Below, piece by piece: positions 19,261 to 30,449 of a stretch of DNA of 64,000 bases. Position numbers and translations under genes: made by a program. The stretch is from Melitaea cinxia (Eukaryota; Arthropoda; Insecta; Lepidoptera; Nymphalidae), in the NCBI RefSeq assembly GCF_905220565.1, contig NC_059416.1:1984001-2048000 (forward strand). The letters run 5' to 3'. The notes under the pieces are model-generated. The model did no database searches, was not told the DNA's origin, and was given only the letters and a program-made list of their open reading frames with translations. Position 1 is the stretch's first letter; each line of letters starts with the position of its first letter.

Positions 19261-19759
19261 AATTGAAAATTCAATTAAATAATGTTAAAAATTAATAACA
19301 TAAGAAGAGTGTGAATTGATAGTTAGAATAAAAAAAAATGTATTACATATTTTTGATTGATTAATTTCTCATTAATTATACATATTATTAGTTATACACA
19401 TAATTTGCATAAAATGTGGTAAGAATATTTTAAAAAAATGTGAATTATATACTAGCATAGATTGTAAACTTAATAATTAACTTGTTAATTATATTGAATT
19501 TATACGTAATTCCACCGTGATCGTTATATTGCAAAATAGTGTCAATTTCACACTTTCCAGAAATGGAAGTTAATTAAAAAAAAGTGCGTGCGTATAAAGT
19601 ACACATGTCAGAAGTGAAACTTCTCTGGCAAACTAATTTTTAAGTCTCGTTTATGTTTATACAAATCTAAAGCTTTAGGTTTCCGTAAAAGTTTAACCCT
19701 CATGCGCCTAAAAAAACATCACTTAAAAAAAAAACAAGCAAAGTAATGAATGTGGACCC
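19261..19759. other. AT-rich DNA with a family F fragment
   Basis: AGAAGTGAAACTTCTCTGGC at 19611-19630 is one end of the family F inverted-repeat element. The other end is absent. Otherwise empty. Confidence 0.5.
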
Positions 19760-19945
19760 GTCTGAAGAAATATCTCCTTACCTTACTACAGATTACAGCT
19801 AAATAATACTGCTTTCAAGCTTTGTTGAGTTTTCCTGTGTTGAGGAAGAGAATCGAAGCCTTTGGGGTAGGTCAGCAAACGCACATGCGATGCTTTTAGT
19901 GTTGCAGGCATCTACAGGCTACGTAATCTCTTACTGCTCACTTAT
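19760..19945 (+). repeat. Family A retroposon, diverged
   Basis: Recognisable words are AGCTAAATAATACTGCTTTC, GATGCTTTTAGTGTTGCAGG and TCTACAGGCTACG. It is more diverged than most copies. Confidence 0.65.
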
Positions 19946-20554
19946 TAGATGGTTTTTACGCTTCTTTGCTACCCAATTCGTATAAAATAATAATTATAAT
20001 ATGAGTTATTGTAATTAGGATTACTTACTTAAGGAGTATTTATATAATATACTATACCATAACATACAACATACCATGTTAAAATTTACATAATGAAATC
20101 AATAAAAAAAATATGAAGGTATATTTCCAAACTTCGCGTGTCTATTATGTTTAGGGTTCCATACTTAAAACGGAGATCAACAAGGATATTTCGGTTTATT
20201 TTCGTTTATTTTATTATATTCCTGTTCAGTAACTAAAGTCGTTAAATTAAATAATTTAAATGAATAATTCTTCTCGGTAAATTCACATTAACACAACGTC
20301 ATTAAATTAAAAAACTATAATTATTACTTGTAAAATTAGTAAACCAATTATGAAACCTATAAAAATATTGAGAGTGCAAAAACAATAAACGTCATTATTG
20401 AGGTATGTAATGGCAACTGTCCGACATCGCTCAAAACAGCGAACGCCCACAGCTGGGCATCTCTTTTCTATAGGATTGGCTATTATTGATTGATTCTTAA
20501 TTTCGTACACTCCATTACAGGTCAACGGTCAAGTCCAGAAACATAGTCTAGTTA
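19946..20554. other. AT-rich DNA with a family B tail scrap
   Basis: CCCACAGCTGGGCATCTCTT near 20450-20469 resembles the antisense family B tail. Nothing else is seen. Confidence 0.4.
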
Positions 20555-20818
20555 CATGGGGGATTGGGAATAGGGTCAACAACAGTCTGTTGCTTCTAGT
20601 GTTACAGACGTCTATAAGGTTTAAAGAATATTTATTTTCTCATTGAAAATACAGTCACTTACATGAGAAACTATCAACATATTATGTGGTTAAAAATATA
20701 AAAATTTTAGTTCACAGAATACATTACGATTTGTTTTACACTGTACTTATAAACTACGGTAACCGCTTACCATCAAGTGAGCCGTACACTTGTTTACCGA
20801 CCTAGTTGTATCAAAAAA
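20555..20818 (+). repeat. Family A retroposon with ~130-bp insertion
   Basis: The left part ends ...GTTACAGACGTCTATAA near 20617, and the right part resumes AACTACGGTAACCGCTTACC near 20753 and ends GTTTACCGACCTAGTTGTAT plus A-rich tail. The inserted ~130 bp is A/T-rich and matches nothing else here. Confidence 0.65.
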
Positions 20819-21427
20819 TACATTATATCTATTCAGATAATTTCCAAAATTAGCACGTAAAATGGAGAGTCTGGTAGATATATATCATCGTATGTTGCTA
20901 TTTCATTTAATCACATCGACATGTATTTCTGATATTAAAATATTTCGAACAATAATAATAAAAAACGTTAACCGTCACCTAAACACGAATTTATAAATAA
21001 TGTTCAAACGTCACATTAATGGATATAAAAGTCTAACAGACGACATTACAAAACATTTTATTTATTTATAAATATTTCTAATCGTTTACCTAAATATAGA
21101 TGGTCGTAAATTTTATTTAAATTTACATAATATCGGTTCAGTATATGTAATAATTATTATAATCGCGTACATTAGGCTAATTTATACATGTAATAAAAAT
21201 AAAGTTAAATAGAATGGTATTGTAGGTTAAGTTGACTGACAATCGAGAATTTTTTATTCTTTAGCGAAACTGTCTTTTCACCAGCTGCGAAAGATTGCAG
21301 ATTTTTAGGATGTACTCGTTTGAAATTAAGTATTGTATTGATTACATATGAAATAAAAACTAGTTCGTAACATCGACAATACAAAATAAGTAGTCGTTAA
21401 AACAGTTAATTAAATACGCTTTATTAG
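20819..21427. other. AT-rich DNA, no feature seen
   Basis: Nothing recognisable. Confidence 0.5.
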
Positions 21428-21430
21428 ATA

Positions 21431-21753
21431 CTAGCTGTGCCCGCGACTTCGTCCGCGTGGAATTTAACAAAAAAGTTACTGCTCAGATCGCAAAGTTATA
21501 AAACCAATAATTTTCTAAAATAAAAGTAGCCTAAGTTAGTCCTTATAACATTAGTAATCTGCCAGTGAAAGCCCCCTCAAAATCGGTCCAGCCGTTTCAA
21601 AGATTAGCCGGAACAAACAGACAGACAGACTGACAAAAATTGTAAAAAATGTTATTTTGGTATATGTACCGTGTATGCATCCATATGCATTTAGTAAAAA
21701 CTGGTTATTTTAATATTACAAAATACACTCCAATTTTATTTATTTTGTATAGA
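21431..21753 (-). mobile_element. Non-autonomous Helitron-like element
   Basis: The best-preserved member, 323 bp. Minus-strand 5' TCTATACA after A; 3' hairpin GGACGAAGTCGCGGGCACAG then CTAG and T. It aligns along its length with 4219-4530 and supplies the intact form of the Helitron at 14669-15161. Confidence 0.85.
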
Positions 21754-21774
21754 TGACTCAAAAGTATTCGTTAG

Positions 21775-21912
21775 GTCTTGATCAATGGGACCACATGACA
21801 ATCTTCAGCTTTCGAATACAAACTAAGTTAAATTCTATGAGGTGACGTAGATAAAAAAAGAAAAAATACAGTCGAAATGAGAGCCTCCTCCTTGTTTTGA
21901 AGTCGGTTAATA
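21775..21912 (-). repeat. Family I fragment
   Basis: The plus strand ends GTTTTGAAGTCGGTTAA, the complement of the family I start, preceded by CAGTCGAAATGAGAGCCTCC (complement of the GGAGG...TCGACTG segment). Confidence 0.7.
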
Positions 21913-22344
21913 ATGGACTTGTAGACTTCTTTAGTGGACTTGACCGATAACCGGTAGTGAAGTGTACGGGATCAAGAATTCATAAATAAACGTCAATTCT
22001 TTAGAAAAGAGGTCTATGCCCAGCTGTGGATGTTTCGTTATTTAAAAAAAAAATTTAAAAAAAATGAAATAATTTATTACGATGAAATTGTTTACATCGG
22101 AAATCTGTCGTCGAAATATATTGGAAATACTATTAAAAATCTATTATGGCAAAAATGTGTAAATTAATTATACGAAATATCGTACAACATACGATGATTA
22201 ATTTACGAAAGGTGTTAATTTCATATCAAATAGCTGTAACATATAAACATAAAAAATTATATCGATAAAGCAAAGAAATTATAGAATTAGCATCGAGAAT
22301 ATTTCTTTTTTTTTATTATATTGTTTAGTCGTTCCGCTATTTTA
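21913..22344. other. AT-rich DNA with a family B tail scrap
   Basis: AGAGGTCTATGCCCAGCTGT at 22009-22028 matches the family B tail. The rest is empty. Confidence 0.5.
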
Positions 22345-22552
22345 TTAACCGACTATAAAAAAAGGAGCAGGTTACTCAATTGGACCGTATATATATGTAT
22401 ATATATATTAATGGAGGGAAACCCTCGAAAATCCTAGTGACGACTAGTGCGTTTGCTAATTTTTTTCGCCTACTTACGTTGTATTGTCTACTACTTGTCG
22501 ATGTAATTTAAGTCGGTTTTTTTTTCGTTTGCGAGAAAACACAATTATACGT
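22345..22552 (+). repeat. Family I repeat, internally deleted
   Basis: It starts ACCGACTATAAAAAAAGGAG and ends AAGTCGGTTTTTTTTTCGTT, then GCGAGAAAACACAATTAT. About half the body, including the GGTACCATGATAAGG segment, is missing. Confidence 0.75.
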
Positions 22553-23302
22553 ATTCTACTGGTTTAAAGAAACTATATTTTTTATTTTTAGTTTTACTGG
22601 TTTTACTACAACATCATTTACTTACTTTTAAATTTAGTTCTCTAACAATAATCAAAATATTAGAAAACTTTTAAAAAAGCGGCTTGATTTGATCGAGTCG
22701 TTTTCGAATTTTGCAATTAGCAACATATTAAACTTAATTAAACAATTTTTATTTTATTTATATTTATATAGAATTAAATAAAGAAATGCATATATTGATG
22801 AGTGTAAATTTTTTAAAAAAGGTAACTTTCAAAAGAGGTTCTTGCCGATTCTTTCAGTAGAATCTACGACCGTAGCTTCACACTAACTTTAATATAATTA
22901 CATATATATTATAACATTATATATATAAAATATTTCAAATATAAGTATAATATAATTACATAATATACGATTTAAAGTTTTTAATAATTTAATATTAATT
23001 GTTTCAAATAAATCTCTGATTTGTCTTTGAATTCTAGTGGCATCAAAAGTAATAAATTACAGCCTATCAGTGTCACGCCTATCAAAAACACATCTGTTCT
23101 GTTCTGTATCACGGAATGTGCACCTTTTCTAAAGTCGGCCAAGGTAATAAAAATTTAATACATTATAATCGCTTTAAGCGACCATAACGGCGACATTTAT
23201 GAAGCCACATATTTTAAATAAATAAATATAATCTTGTTAGCGATTCACTATAATATAAACGGACTCCCACAAGTGTTGTGACTTTAATATTATTGATATC
23301 AC
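22553..23302. other. AT-rich DNA with a family J scrap
   Basis: TTCTTGCCGATTCTTTCAGT near 22840-22860 belongs to short repeat J. The rest is A/T-rich and empty. Confidence 0.5.
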
Positions 23303-23611
23303 TTCAGCCTGAAATATCCCACTGCTGGGCATAGGCCTCTTTCCCCATGTAGGAGAAGAATCAGAGCTTAATTCACCACGCTGCTCCGATGAGGGTTGGC
23401 GGATATATTCATACTATAGCAACCGGGACCGGAAGCTTAACGTGCTCTCCATGCCACGGTGGGGAGAACCACGAGGACTGCACAAGCAACCAGACCACGG
23501 TAAACCTCTATATGACCAATACAAATGTTTGTCATGTGCGGAGATCGAACCCGTAACCGCCAGCATAACAGCCACAAACCAGTGCTGTGACCGTTGCGCC
23601 AACGCGTCGTC
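23303..23611 (-). repeat. tRNA-derived SINE (family B, head 1)
   Basis: Near full-length antisense copy from the tail (ATCCCACTGCTGGGCATAGG) to the head (CCGTTGCGCCAACGCGTCG). The B box is visible as the complement of GAGATCGAACCCG. Confidence 0.88.
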
Positions 23612-23699
23612 GTATTGCTATATTATTAGCAAATTCATTGAGACTGCCTCGATCAATTTTCGATGAAACATAATTTCTATCGAATAGTAGAGGTATATG

Positions 23700-23890
23700 G
23701 CTTTCCGATAATTTGTTAGCATAGTAGTTACAACCGGTTGTCGCGATATCGGTACGGGTTCGATCCCACTCATTATAGTATTTGTATATTGAATTTAAAT
23801 GTTTGTCTGTTTATCAAGTTCTGGTTAAACAACCCACGGGTATTAATTTGCAAGTGCTTCTTGTTTAAATATCATCACGTTATGTTTATC
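23700..23890 (+). repeat. tRNA-like SINE head, other family
   Basis: An A-box-like TTAGCATAGTAGTTACAACC and B box ACGGGTTCGATCCCACTC lie 40 bases apart, as in tRNA-derived elements. The following sequence matches no other SINE here. Confidence 0.5.
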
Positions 23891-24334
23891 CTGCAAGCGA
23901 TTAATTAGATACGTGCTTTCAGATCAACAGTCCTATGACACGATGGTTCTGAAACGCATTTGAAGGCACTAAATAATAAATAATATTTTGACAACATTTT
24001 TGATTTTGACTAACTAAAAGAAATGTTTTAGTACCTACACAGATGTTGAAAAAATGTAATAAAAATTTGAATTACAAAATAATTTTCACCTCTCATCAAA
24101 GCTAACACCATACGACATTGTAAGATAATATTGAAAAACTAAAAAAGTTTGTTATATTATATCGAGTATAATTTGCGTTTAATATGTCGCCATTTAAGTT
24201 CTGATTCATCGAAATATAGTTTTTACGGCCGTAAGGGACGCCAAAACGTTTATAAATACCTCGCGGTGTCGGATGACACAACGTGGATGTAGGAAGATAT
24301 TTAAATGCGTTATTTATTTAAATACTGTATAACT
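23891..24334. other. AT-rich DNA, no feature seen
   Basis: Nothing recognisable. Confidence 0.5.
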
Positions 24335-24612
24335 TTTAACTGGGGTAGGGCACAGCAGGAAATTTCCTGCTCAAAATATGGAGCTGCTCGACTGGGGATA
24401 TGGAGGACCTCAACTCAGAAGATCACAGCTAAATAATAATGTTTTAAAGAGGTGTTGTTTTCCTGTTGGTGAGTAAGGTGACCAGAGCTCTATCGGGGAT
24501 AGGGTTAATAACGCGCTTGCGATGCTGTGTTGCAGACGTCTATAAGCTACGGTAATCGCTCACCATCAGGTGAGTCGTACGCTTGTTTGACGACCAAATT
24601 GTATACAAAAAA
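24335..24612 (+). repeat. Family A retroposon, near full-length
   Basis: It runs from GGGGTAGGGCACAGCAGGAA through GTTGGTGAGTAAGGTGACCA and AGCTACGGTAATCGCTCACC to GTACGCTTGTTTGACGACC and an A-rich tail. Its 3' end meets the 3' end of the opposite copy at 24613. Confidence 0.85.
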
Positions 24613-24860
24613 GAAAATACCACTATGGTGGCAAAAAAGCAGATGGTACATCTGATTGTAAGTGGTTGTTATCTCTATGGACGCTTACAACACCAAGAGC
24701 ATCAAAAACGCGTTGCTGACCCCATTTCCAATCCGCTCCAAGAGCTCTGACTATCTTAATCACCACAGGGACACAACTTGCTTGAGATTAGTATTATTTA
24801 GCTGTGATCTTCTATAACGTTGATGTTCTTCAGTCAGGCTGTTTTAAATTTTGTGCAGGA
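24613..24860 (-). repeat. Family A retroposon, inverted partner
   Basis: The complement shows GCTCTGACTATCTTAATCAC, CAACTTGCTTGAGATTAGTA and AGCTGTGATCTTCT. It is diverged and in tail-to-tail orientation with 24335-24612. Confidence 0.7.
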
Positions 24861-25007
24861 TATTGCCTACCGTGCAATAAAGTATTGAAACACTTAAAGT
24901 ATTTACAAAAGGCCACTTTTATCGCTACTGCATTTTCATGATAGGCCACAATAATAATAACTTAATAAATTATTTTCATACAATGCAGAATAACATTGTA
25001 ATAATTC

Positions 25008-25288
25008 TGTAACATCTGACTGCAGGGCATAAGCCTCTTTCTCCATGTAGGAGAAGGATAAGACCTTAATCCACCACACTGCTCCACTGCGGGTTGGCGA
25101 GTATATTCCCTACTATGAGACCGGGACCGACAGCTTAACGTACTTTTGAGACACGGTGGGAAGACCCACAGGCACAAACAACCAGACCGAAAAGATATTT
25201 TAAAAATACAAGTATCCATCCCGAGCGGAATCGAACCCGCAATTGCCGGTATGATAGCACCCACACCCACCACTACACCAAAGCGATG
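25008..25288 (-). repeat. tRNA-derived SINE (family B, head 2)
   Basis: The tail (GCATAAGCCTCTTTCTCCAT) and body match family B. The head instead reads, on the plus strand, CCATCCCGAGCGGAATCGAA ... CACCACTACACCAAAGCG, the head-2 tRNA-like sequence also found at 2030-2104 and 62610-62703. Confidence 0.8.
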
Positions 25289-25660
25289 TCAGTAAATAAA
25301 CTATATTATAATAATTATTTATAAGCGCTACTCCTATTACTATTTCCGCAATACGTTTTTTTTCATTGAACGCATCAGTTTAAAAAAAGTCATTCTAAAT
25401 TTGAACTGGAATAGCCTAAGATGATTTTTCTACGCAGCCAGGAGGCTCTATATTGACAGAAGGGATACTGCTTTGACTGACATGGTGTTCAACTGTTGTT
25501 TGGCGTATAGTTTCTCTGTCAACACCAAATTAGTGATTGATTTACGGTTACTATGAGTGTTTATGATAACAATTATGTTCGGATTAAAGCACTCTTACAT
25601 GGTGAGGAAGCCCATAAGGACAGAAGTCCAGATACAAATATAGGTAGAAATATAAAAATA
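25289..25660. other. AT-rich DNA, no feature seen
   Basis: Nothing recognisable before the Helitron end at 25661. Confidence 0.5.
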
Positions 25661-25819
25661 CTAGCTGTGCCCGCGGCTTCGCCCGCGTTTAAATCAGTGA
25701 GTCACAAAGTTTTCCCGGCAAACTTGCCACGATGTCCTTAGATGGCGAAGTGGCTTCTTCCGGACCTGGACAGATATAATATCATAAATAACGGTTCGTT
25801 ATTAATATTTGTTATTTTT
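25661..25819 (-). mobile_element. Helitron-like 3' end next to the 8-bp array
   Basis: The plus strand begins CTAGCTGTGCCCGCGGCTTC after an A, the inverted Helitron 3' end. The next ~65 bp are nearly identical to 28689-28760 (AATCAGTGAGTCACAAAGTT, TTCCCGGCAAACTT), then the two diverge. The opposite end is not identifiable because the 8-bp array starts at about 25820. Confidence 0.7.
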
Positions 25820-27940
25820 GTTGGCGTCCTGTCGTGTTGGCGCATTGGCGCGTTGGCACGTTGGCGCATTGGCGTGTTGGCGCATTGGCGTGTTGGCGTA
25901 TTGGCGCATTGGCGTGTTGGCGTGTTGGCGTGTTGGCGTATAGGCGTGTTGGCATGTTGGTGTATTGGCGTGTTGGCGTGTTGGCGTGTTGGCGTGTTGG
26001 ACTGTTGGCATGTTGGCGTGTTGGCGTATTGGCACATTGGCGTGTTGGCGTGTTGGCGCATTGGCGTATAGGCGTGTTGGCGTGTTGGTGTATTGGCGTG
26101 TTGGCGTGTTGGCGTGTTGGCACATTGGCGTGTTGGCATGTTGGCGTGTTGGACTGTTGGCATGTTGGCGTATTGGCACATTGGCGTGTTGGCGTGTTGG
26201 CGTGTTGGAGTGTTGGCGTGTTGGAGTGTTGGGGTGTTGGCGTATTGGCGTATTGGCATGTTGGAGTGTTGGCGTATTAGCGTGTTGGAGTGTTGGCGTG
26301 TTGGCACATTGGCGTGTTGGCGTGTTGGCGCATTGGCACATTGGCGTGTTGGCGTGTTGGCGCATTGGCCTATAGGCGTATTGGCGTGTTGGCGCATTGG
26401 TGTATTGGCGTGTTGGCGTGTTGGCGTGTTGGCGTGTTGGCGTATTGGCGTGTTGGCGTGTTGGCATGTTGGCGTGTTGGACTGTTGGCATGTTGGCGTG
26501 TTGGCGTATTGGCACATTGGCATGTTGGCGTGTTGGCGTATTGGCACATTCGCGTGTTGGCGTGTTGGCGCATTGGCGTATAGGCGTGTTGGCGTGTTGG
26601 TGTATTGGCGTGTTGGCGTGTTGGCGTGTTGGCGTATTGGCACATTGGCGTGTTGGCGTGTTGGCGTCTTGGCGTGTTGGCGCATTGGCGTATAGGCGTG
26701 TTGGCGTGTTGGTGTATTGGCGTGTTGACGTGTTGGCGTGTTGGCGTGTTGGCGTGTTGGCGTATTGGCGTGTTGGCATGTTGGCGTGTTGGACTGTTGG
26801 CATGTTGGCGTATTGGCACATTGGCGTGTTGGCGTGTTGGCGTATTGGCGTGTTGGCGTATTGGCGTGTTGGAGTGTTGGCGTGTTGGAGTGTTGGGGTG
26901 TTGGCGTATTGGCGTATTGGCATGTTGGAGTGTTGACGTATTAGCGTGTTGGAGTGTTGGCGTGTTGGAGCATTGGCGTGTTGGAGTGTTGGCGTATTGG
27001 CATGTTGGCATGTTGGCGTATTGGTGTGTGGCGTGTTGGACTGTTGGCGTGTTGGCGTGTTGGCACATTGGCGTGTTGGCGTGTTGGCGCATTGGCACAT
27101 TGGCGTGTTGGCGTGTTGGCGCATTGGCGTATAGGCGTATTGGCGTGTTGGTGCATTGGAGTATTGGCGTGTTGGTGCATTGGTGTATTGGCGTGTTGGC
27201 GTGTTGGCGTGTTGGCGTGTTGGCGTGTTGGCGTATTGGCGTGTTGGCATGTTGGCGTGTTGGACTGTTGGCATGTTGGCGTGTTGGCGTATTGGCGTGT
27301 TGGCGTGTTGGCGTATTGGCGTGTTGGCATGTTGGCGTGTTGGACTGTTGGCATGTTGGCGTGTTGGCGTATTGGCACATTGGTATGTTGGCGTGTTGGG
27401 GTGTTGGCGTATTGGCGTATTGGCGTGTGGAGTGTTGGCGTATTGGCGTGTTGGGGTGTTGGCGTGTTGGCGCATTGGCGTGTTGGCGTGTTGGCGTGTT
27501 GGCGTGTTGGCGTATAGGCGTGTTGGCATGTTGGTGTATTGGCGTGTTGGCGTGTTGGCGTGTTGGACTGTTGGCATGTTGGCGTGTTGGCGTATTGGCA
27601 CATTGGCGTGTTGGCGTGTTGGCGCATTGGCGTATAGGCGTGTTGGCGTGTTGGTGTATTGGCGTGTTGGCGTGTTGGCGTGTTGGCACATTGGCGTGTT
27701 GGCATGTTGGCGTGTTGGACTGTTGGCATGTTGGCGTATTGGCACATTGGCGTGTTGGCGTGTTGGAGTGTTGGCGTGTTGGAGTGTTGGGGTGTTGGCG
27801 TATTGGCGTATTGGCACATTGGTGTGTTGGCGTGTTGGCGCATTGACGTATTAGCGTGTTGACATGTTGACATGTTGGAGTGTTGGCGTGTTGGCGTGTT
27901 GGAGTTTTGGCATTATGGCGTGTTGGCGTATTGGTGTGTT
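25820..27940. repeat. 2.1-kb array of an 8-bp unit
   Basis: About 265 copies of CGTGTTGG (complement CCAACACG). Common variants are CATGTTGG, CACATTGG, CGTATTGG, CGCATTGG, AGTGTTGG, GGTGTTGG and CGTATAGG. Variant strings recur: ACTGTTGGCATGTTGG occurs eight times, often at multiples of 8 bp (152-bp spacing twice), and a block around GGAGTGTTGGGGTGTTGG occurs three times. This shows amplification of longer segments. Two one-base losses (near 27027 and 27424) break the phase. Because 8 is not a multiple of 3 and the unit holds few stop words, all frames stay open and encode artefactual octapeptides. Confidence 0.95.
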
Positions 27941-28224
27941 TAAGTTAAGCGGACAATAATAAAATGTCAAAGTTTCCAATTTTAGTAATTTTCCAATATA
28001 CAATGAAACAAAACTAATGAATGAAAACTATTGCTAACGGGCTTCAGATGTAACCCGGACGACGACCACTGACTACTGCGCTCAATCAGGCGTTATACAC
28101 ATTATATAATTTATATGTAGAAAGCCGATAGAGATAACTCTAGAAGAAGTCTCTTCCAGCTAACCTGCGGTAGTTGCTTTATTTATTTTTTATTTTTTAT
28201 TTTATTACTGGACTTTCATTTGGA
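27941..28224. other. Spacer after the 8-bp array
   Basis: No repeat or coding signal; any second Helitron terminus here is not recognisable. Confidence 0.4.
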
Positions 28225-28550
28225 CAAAACATTTGTGTTGTTACGGTAATAAAATATATAGCCGCCCCCTGTCTTCCCGTGGGTGTCGTAAGAGGCGACT
28301 TAGATAGTTCCACTACCACCTTGGAACTTAAAAAGCCAACCGGTAGCGGGATAACCATCCAACTGCTGGATTTGAAATACACAGGCTGAAGACGGACAGC
28401 AGCGTCTTCGGTGCGACAAAGCCAGCCCTGCGGTCACCAATCCGCCTGCCCACCGTGGTGACTATGGCAAACACATATGATGAGCTTGAACTTGCGGAGG
28501 CGGTTTGTCCAGCAGTAGACTGTATCAAGCTAAAGTGAAGATGATGATGA
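28225..28550 (+). repeat. Family E SINE
   Basis: It starts near TGTTACGGTAATAAA, then has TCTTCCCGTGGGTGTCGTAA, GCGGGATAACCATCCAACTG and GCGGTCACCAATCCGCCTGC, and ends with GTCCAGCAGTAGACTG and a (GAT)n tract at 28538-28556. The tRNA head is absent. Confidence 0.85.
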
Positions 28551-28589
28551 TGATGAACACGGAATCGACTATCTGTTTAAGCGTTATAT

Positions 28590-28650
28590 CAAGTCAGTCA
28601 GTCAGTCCACTGCTGGACAAAGGCCTCACTGAGTTCGCGCAAGACATCCC
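28590..28650 (-). repeat. RTE-tail fragment
   Basis: CAGTCCACTGCTGGACAAAG and GCCTCACTGAGTTCGCGC are the complement of the RTE LINE/SINE E 3' end. Confidence 0.65.
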
Positions 28651-28688
28651 GGCTTTGCGCAATATAACAATATATTTATATATAGCTA

Positions 28689-28910
28689 CTAGCTGTGCCC
28701 GCGGCTTCGCTCGCGTTTAAATCAGTGAGTCACAAAGTTTTCCCGGCAAACTTCCAGTGAAACTCAAAATCTCATCAAAATCGGCTTAGTCGTTCCGTAA
28801 ACCTTCCTCTTGAAGCACTCTTCCTCCATTGGTAAAACCGCATGAAAAGCCGTTCAGTAAATTTTGAGGGAATCGATCACATAAACTTTTGGGGACTTAT
28901 TGTTATAATA
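28689..28910 (-). mobile_element. Helitron-like 3' end fragment
   Basis: It begins CTAGCTGTGCCCGCGGCTTC after an A and matches 25661-25735. Downstream is AAACTCAAAATCTCATCAAA and ATCGGCTTAGTCGTTCCGTA. A second Helitron end follows at 28915. Confidence 0.7.
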
Positions 28911-28914
28911 CACT

Positions 28915-29390
28915 AACTGTTGCCCGCGACTACGTTCACGTGGTCTATGGAAAAGAAGATAATGATAAAGATATGCATTACTATCAAGATGTTTAAGTAA
29001 ATTATTTTTTTATTTCAGTCACTTGAAATGCTTATTACGCTGAGTAATTTTTTAAAAGGCACAATTTAGTATAATTTATTAGTTATTTTTATAAAACCTC
29101 TCTATACACCATATTTTTAGTTTTATTTTCAGGCTGCAGTATAAATAACCTAGCAGGCGAACTTATAGCTGCTGTATATGTTTCATATAAACTACCAACC
29201 CCAATCAAACGCCCTTAGCAGTGGAATATCAAAGAATCCGTTCTTAGCGGACGTTTACTAAATATAATCTACCTGCCTGCTAAATTTCATCTTTGTCCAT
29301 CCTGGATGGATGGACCACCCAGCGGTTTTTGAGTTCTCGTATTGAGTGAGCCAGTGACGTTTCTCTTTTATATATATAGATTACGATGCA
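28915..29390 (-). mobile_element. Helitron-like element
   Basis: The minus-strand 5' end, TCTATATATATAAAAGAGAA with flanking A, lies at 29390; the 3' end near 28915 has a decayed terminus (complement of CTAACTGTTGCCCGCGACTA). It is ~476 bp and non-coding. The block at 29395-30449 repeats the same 5' terminal motif. Confidence 0.65.
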
Positions 29391-29394
29391 TTAT

Positions 29395-30449
29395 TTGGAC
29401 TCCTTTTCACCATCTATAGAGCATACATTTTAAATTTCGTCTCTTACTTTAAAAACATAGGCCTTTCATACAAACTTCCGACCCCCGTTTTATCTTTTAC
29501 GTTCTATACAAAACCTACTTGCCAAATTTCAAGTATGTAGGTGTTATAGTTTCGGAGATTTCGTGATGAGTGAGTCAACCTACCATCCCCCGTTTTAACT
29601 CCAAAAGGAAGTTGACTTCTAAAGATACATTATTTGGATACCTTTTTATTATCTATAGAGCATACATTTTAAATTTCAATTCTCTTACTTCTAAAACATA
29701 AGACTTTCATACAAACTTCCGACATCCGTTTTATCCCCTTAGGGGTCGATTTTCATAAAATAAGTTCATAGCGAATGTCTACGCTCTATAAGGTACCTAC
29801 CTGCCAAATTTCAAGTTTGTAGCTGTTATAGTTTTGGAGGTTTCGTGATGAGTGAGTCAACCTACCATCCCCCGTTTTAAATCCAAAAGAGAGTTGATTC
29901 CTAAAGATACATTATTTGGTCACTTTTCTACCATCTATAGAGCATACATTTTAAATTTCAAGTCTCTTTACTTCAAAAACATAGGACTTTCATACAAACT
30001 TCCAACCCCGTTTTATCCCCTTAAGGGTCGAGTTTCGTAAAATCAGCTCTTAGCGAATGTCTACGCTCTATAAGAAACCTACCTGCCAAATTTCAAGTTT
30101 GTAGCTGTTATAGTTTTGGAGGTTTCGTGATGAGTGAGTCAACCTACCATCCCCCGTTTTAACCCCAAATGGGTGTTGATTTCTTAAGATACATTATTTA
30201 AACACCTTCACACCATCTATAGAGCTTACATTTTAAATTTCAAGTCTTTTACTTCAAAAACATAGGACTTTCATACAAACTTGCAACCCACGTTTTACCC
30301 CCTTAGGGGTCGAGTTTCGTAAAATCCGTTCTTAGCGGATGTCTACGTCCTATAAGGAGCCTACCTGCCAAATTTCAAGTTTGTAGATGTTATAGTTTCG
30401 AAGATTTCGTGATGAGTGAGTGACCTTTCGCTTTTATATATATAATAGA
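29395..30449 (-). repeat. 282-bp tandem repeat with Helitron 5' motif
   Basis: The word ACATTATTTGG or a close variant starts units at about 29395, 29624, 29906 and 30188. Two full units are 282 bp, the first is 229 bp because of an internal deletion, and the last is cut at 262 bp. Shared words include CATCTATAGAGC, CATACAAACTTCC, GCCAAATTTCAAGTTTGTAG and TTTCGTGATGAGTGAGT. The block ends in the Helitron 5' motif (complement of TATATATATAATAGA). Confidence 0.85.

Noticed and set aside
25738..27873. Long open frames up to ~670 codons on both strands with octapeptide repeats
   Set aside because: The 8-bp unit lacks stop words in any phase, so all frames stay open. Several overlapping frames on both strands have the same quality, which real genes do not show.
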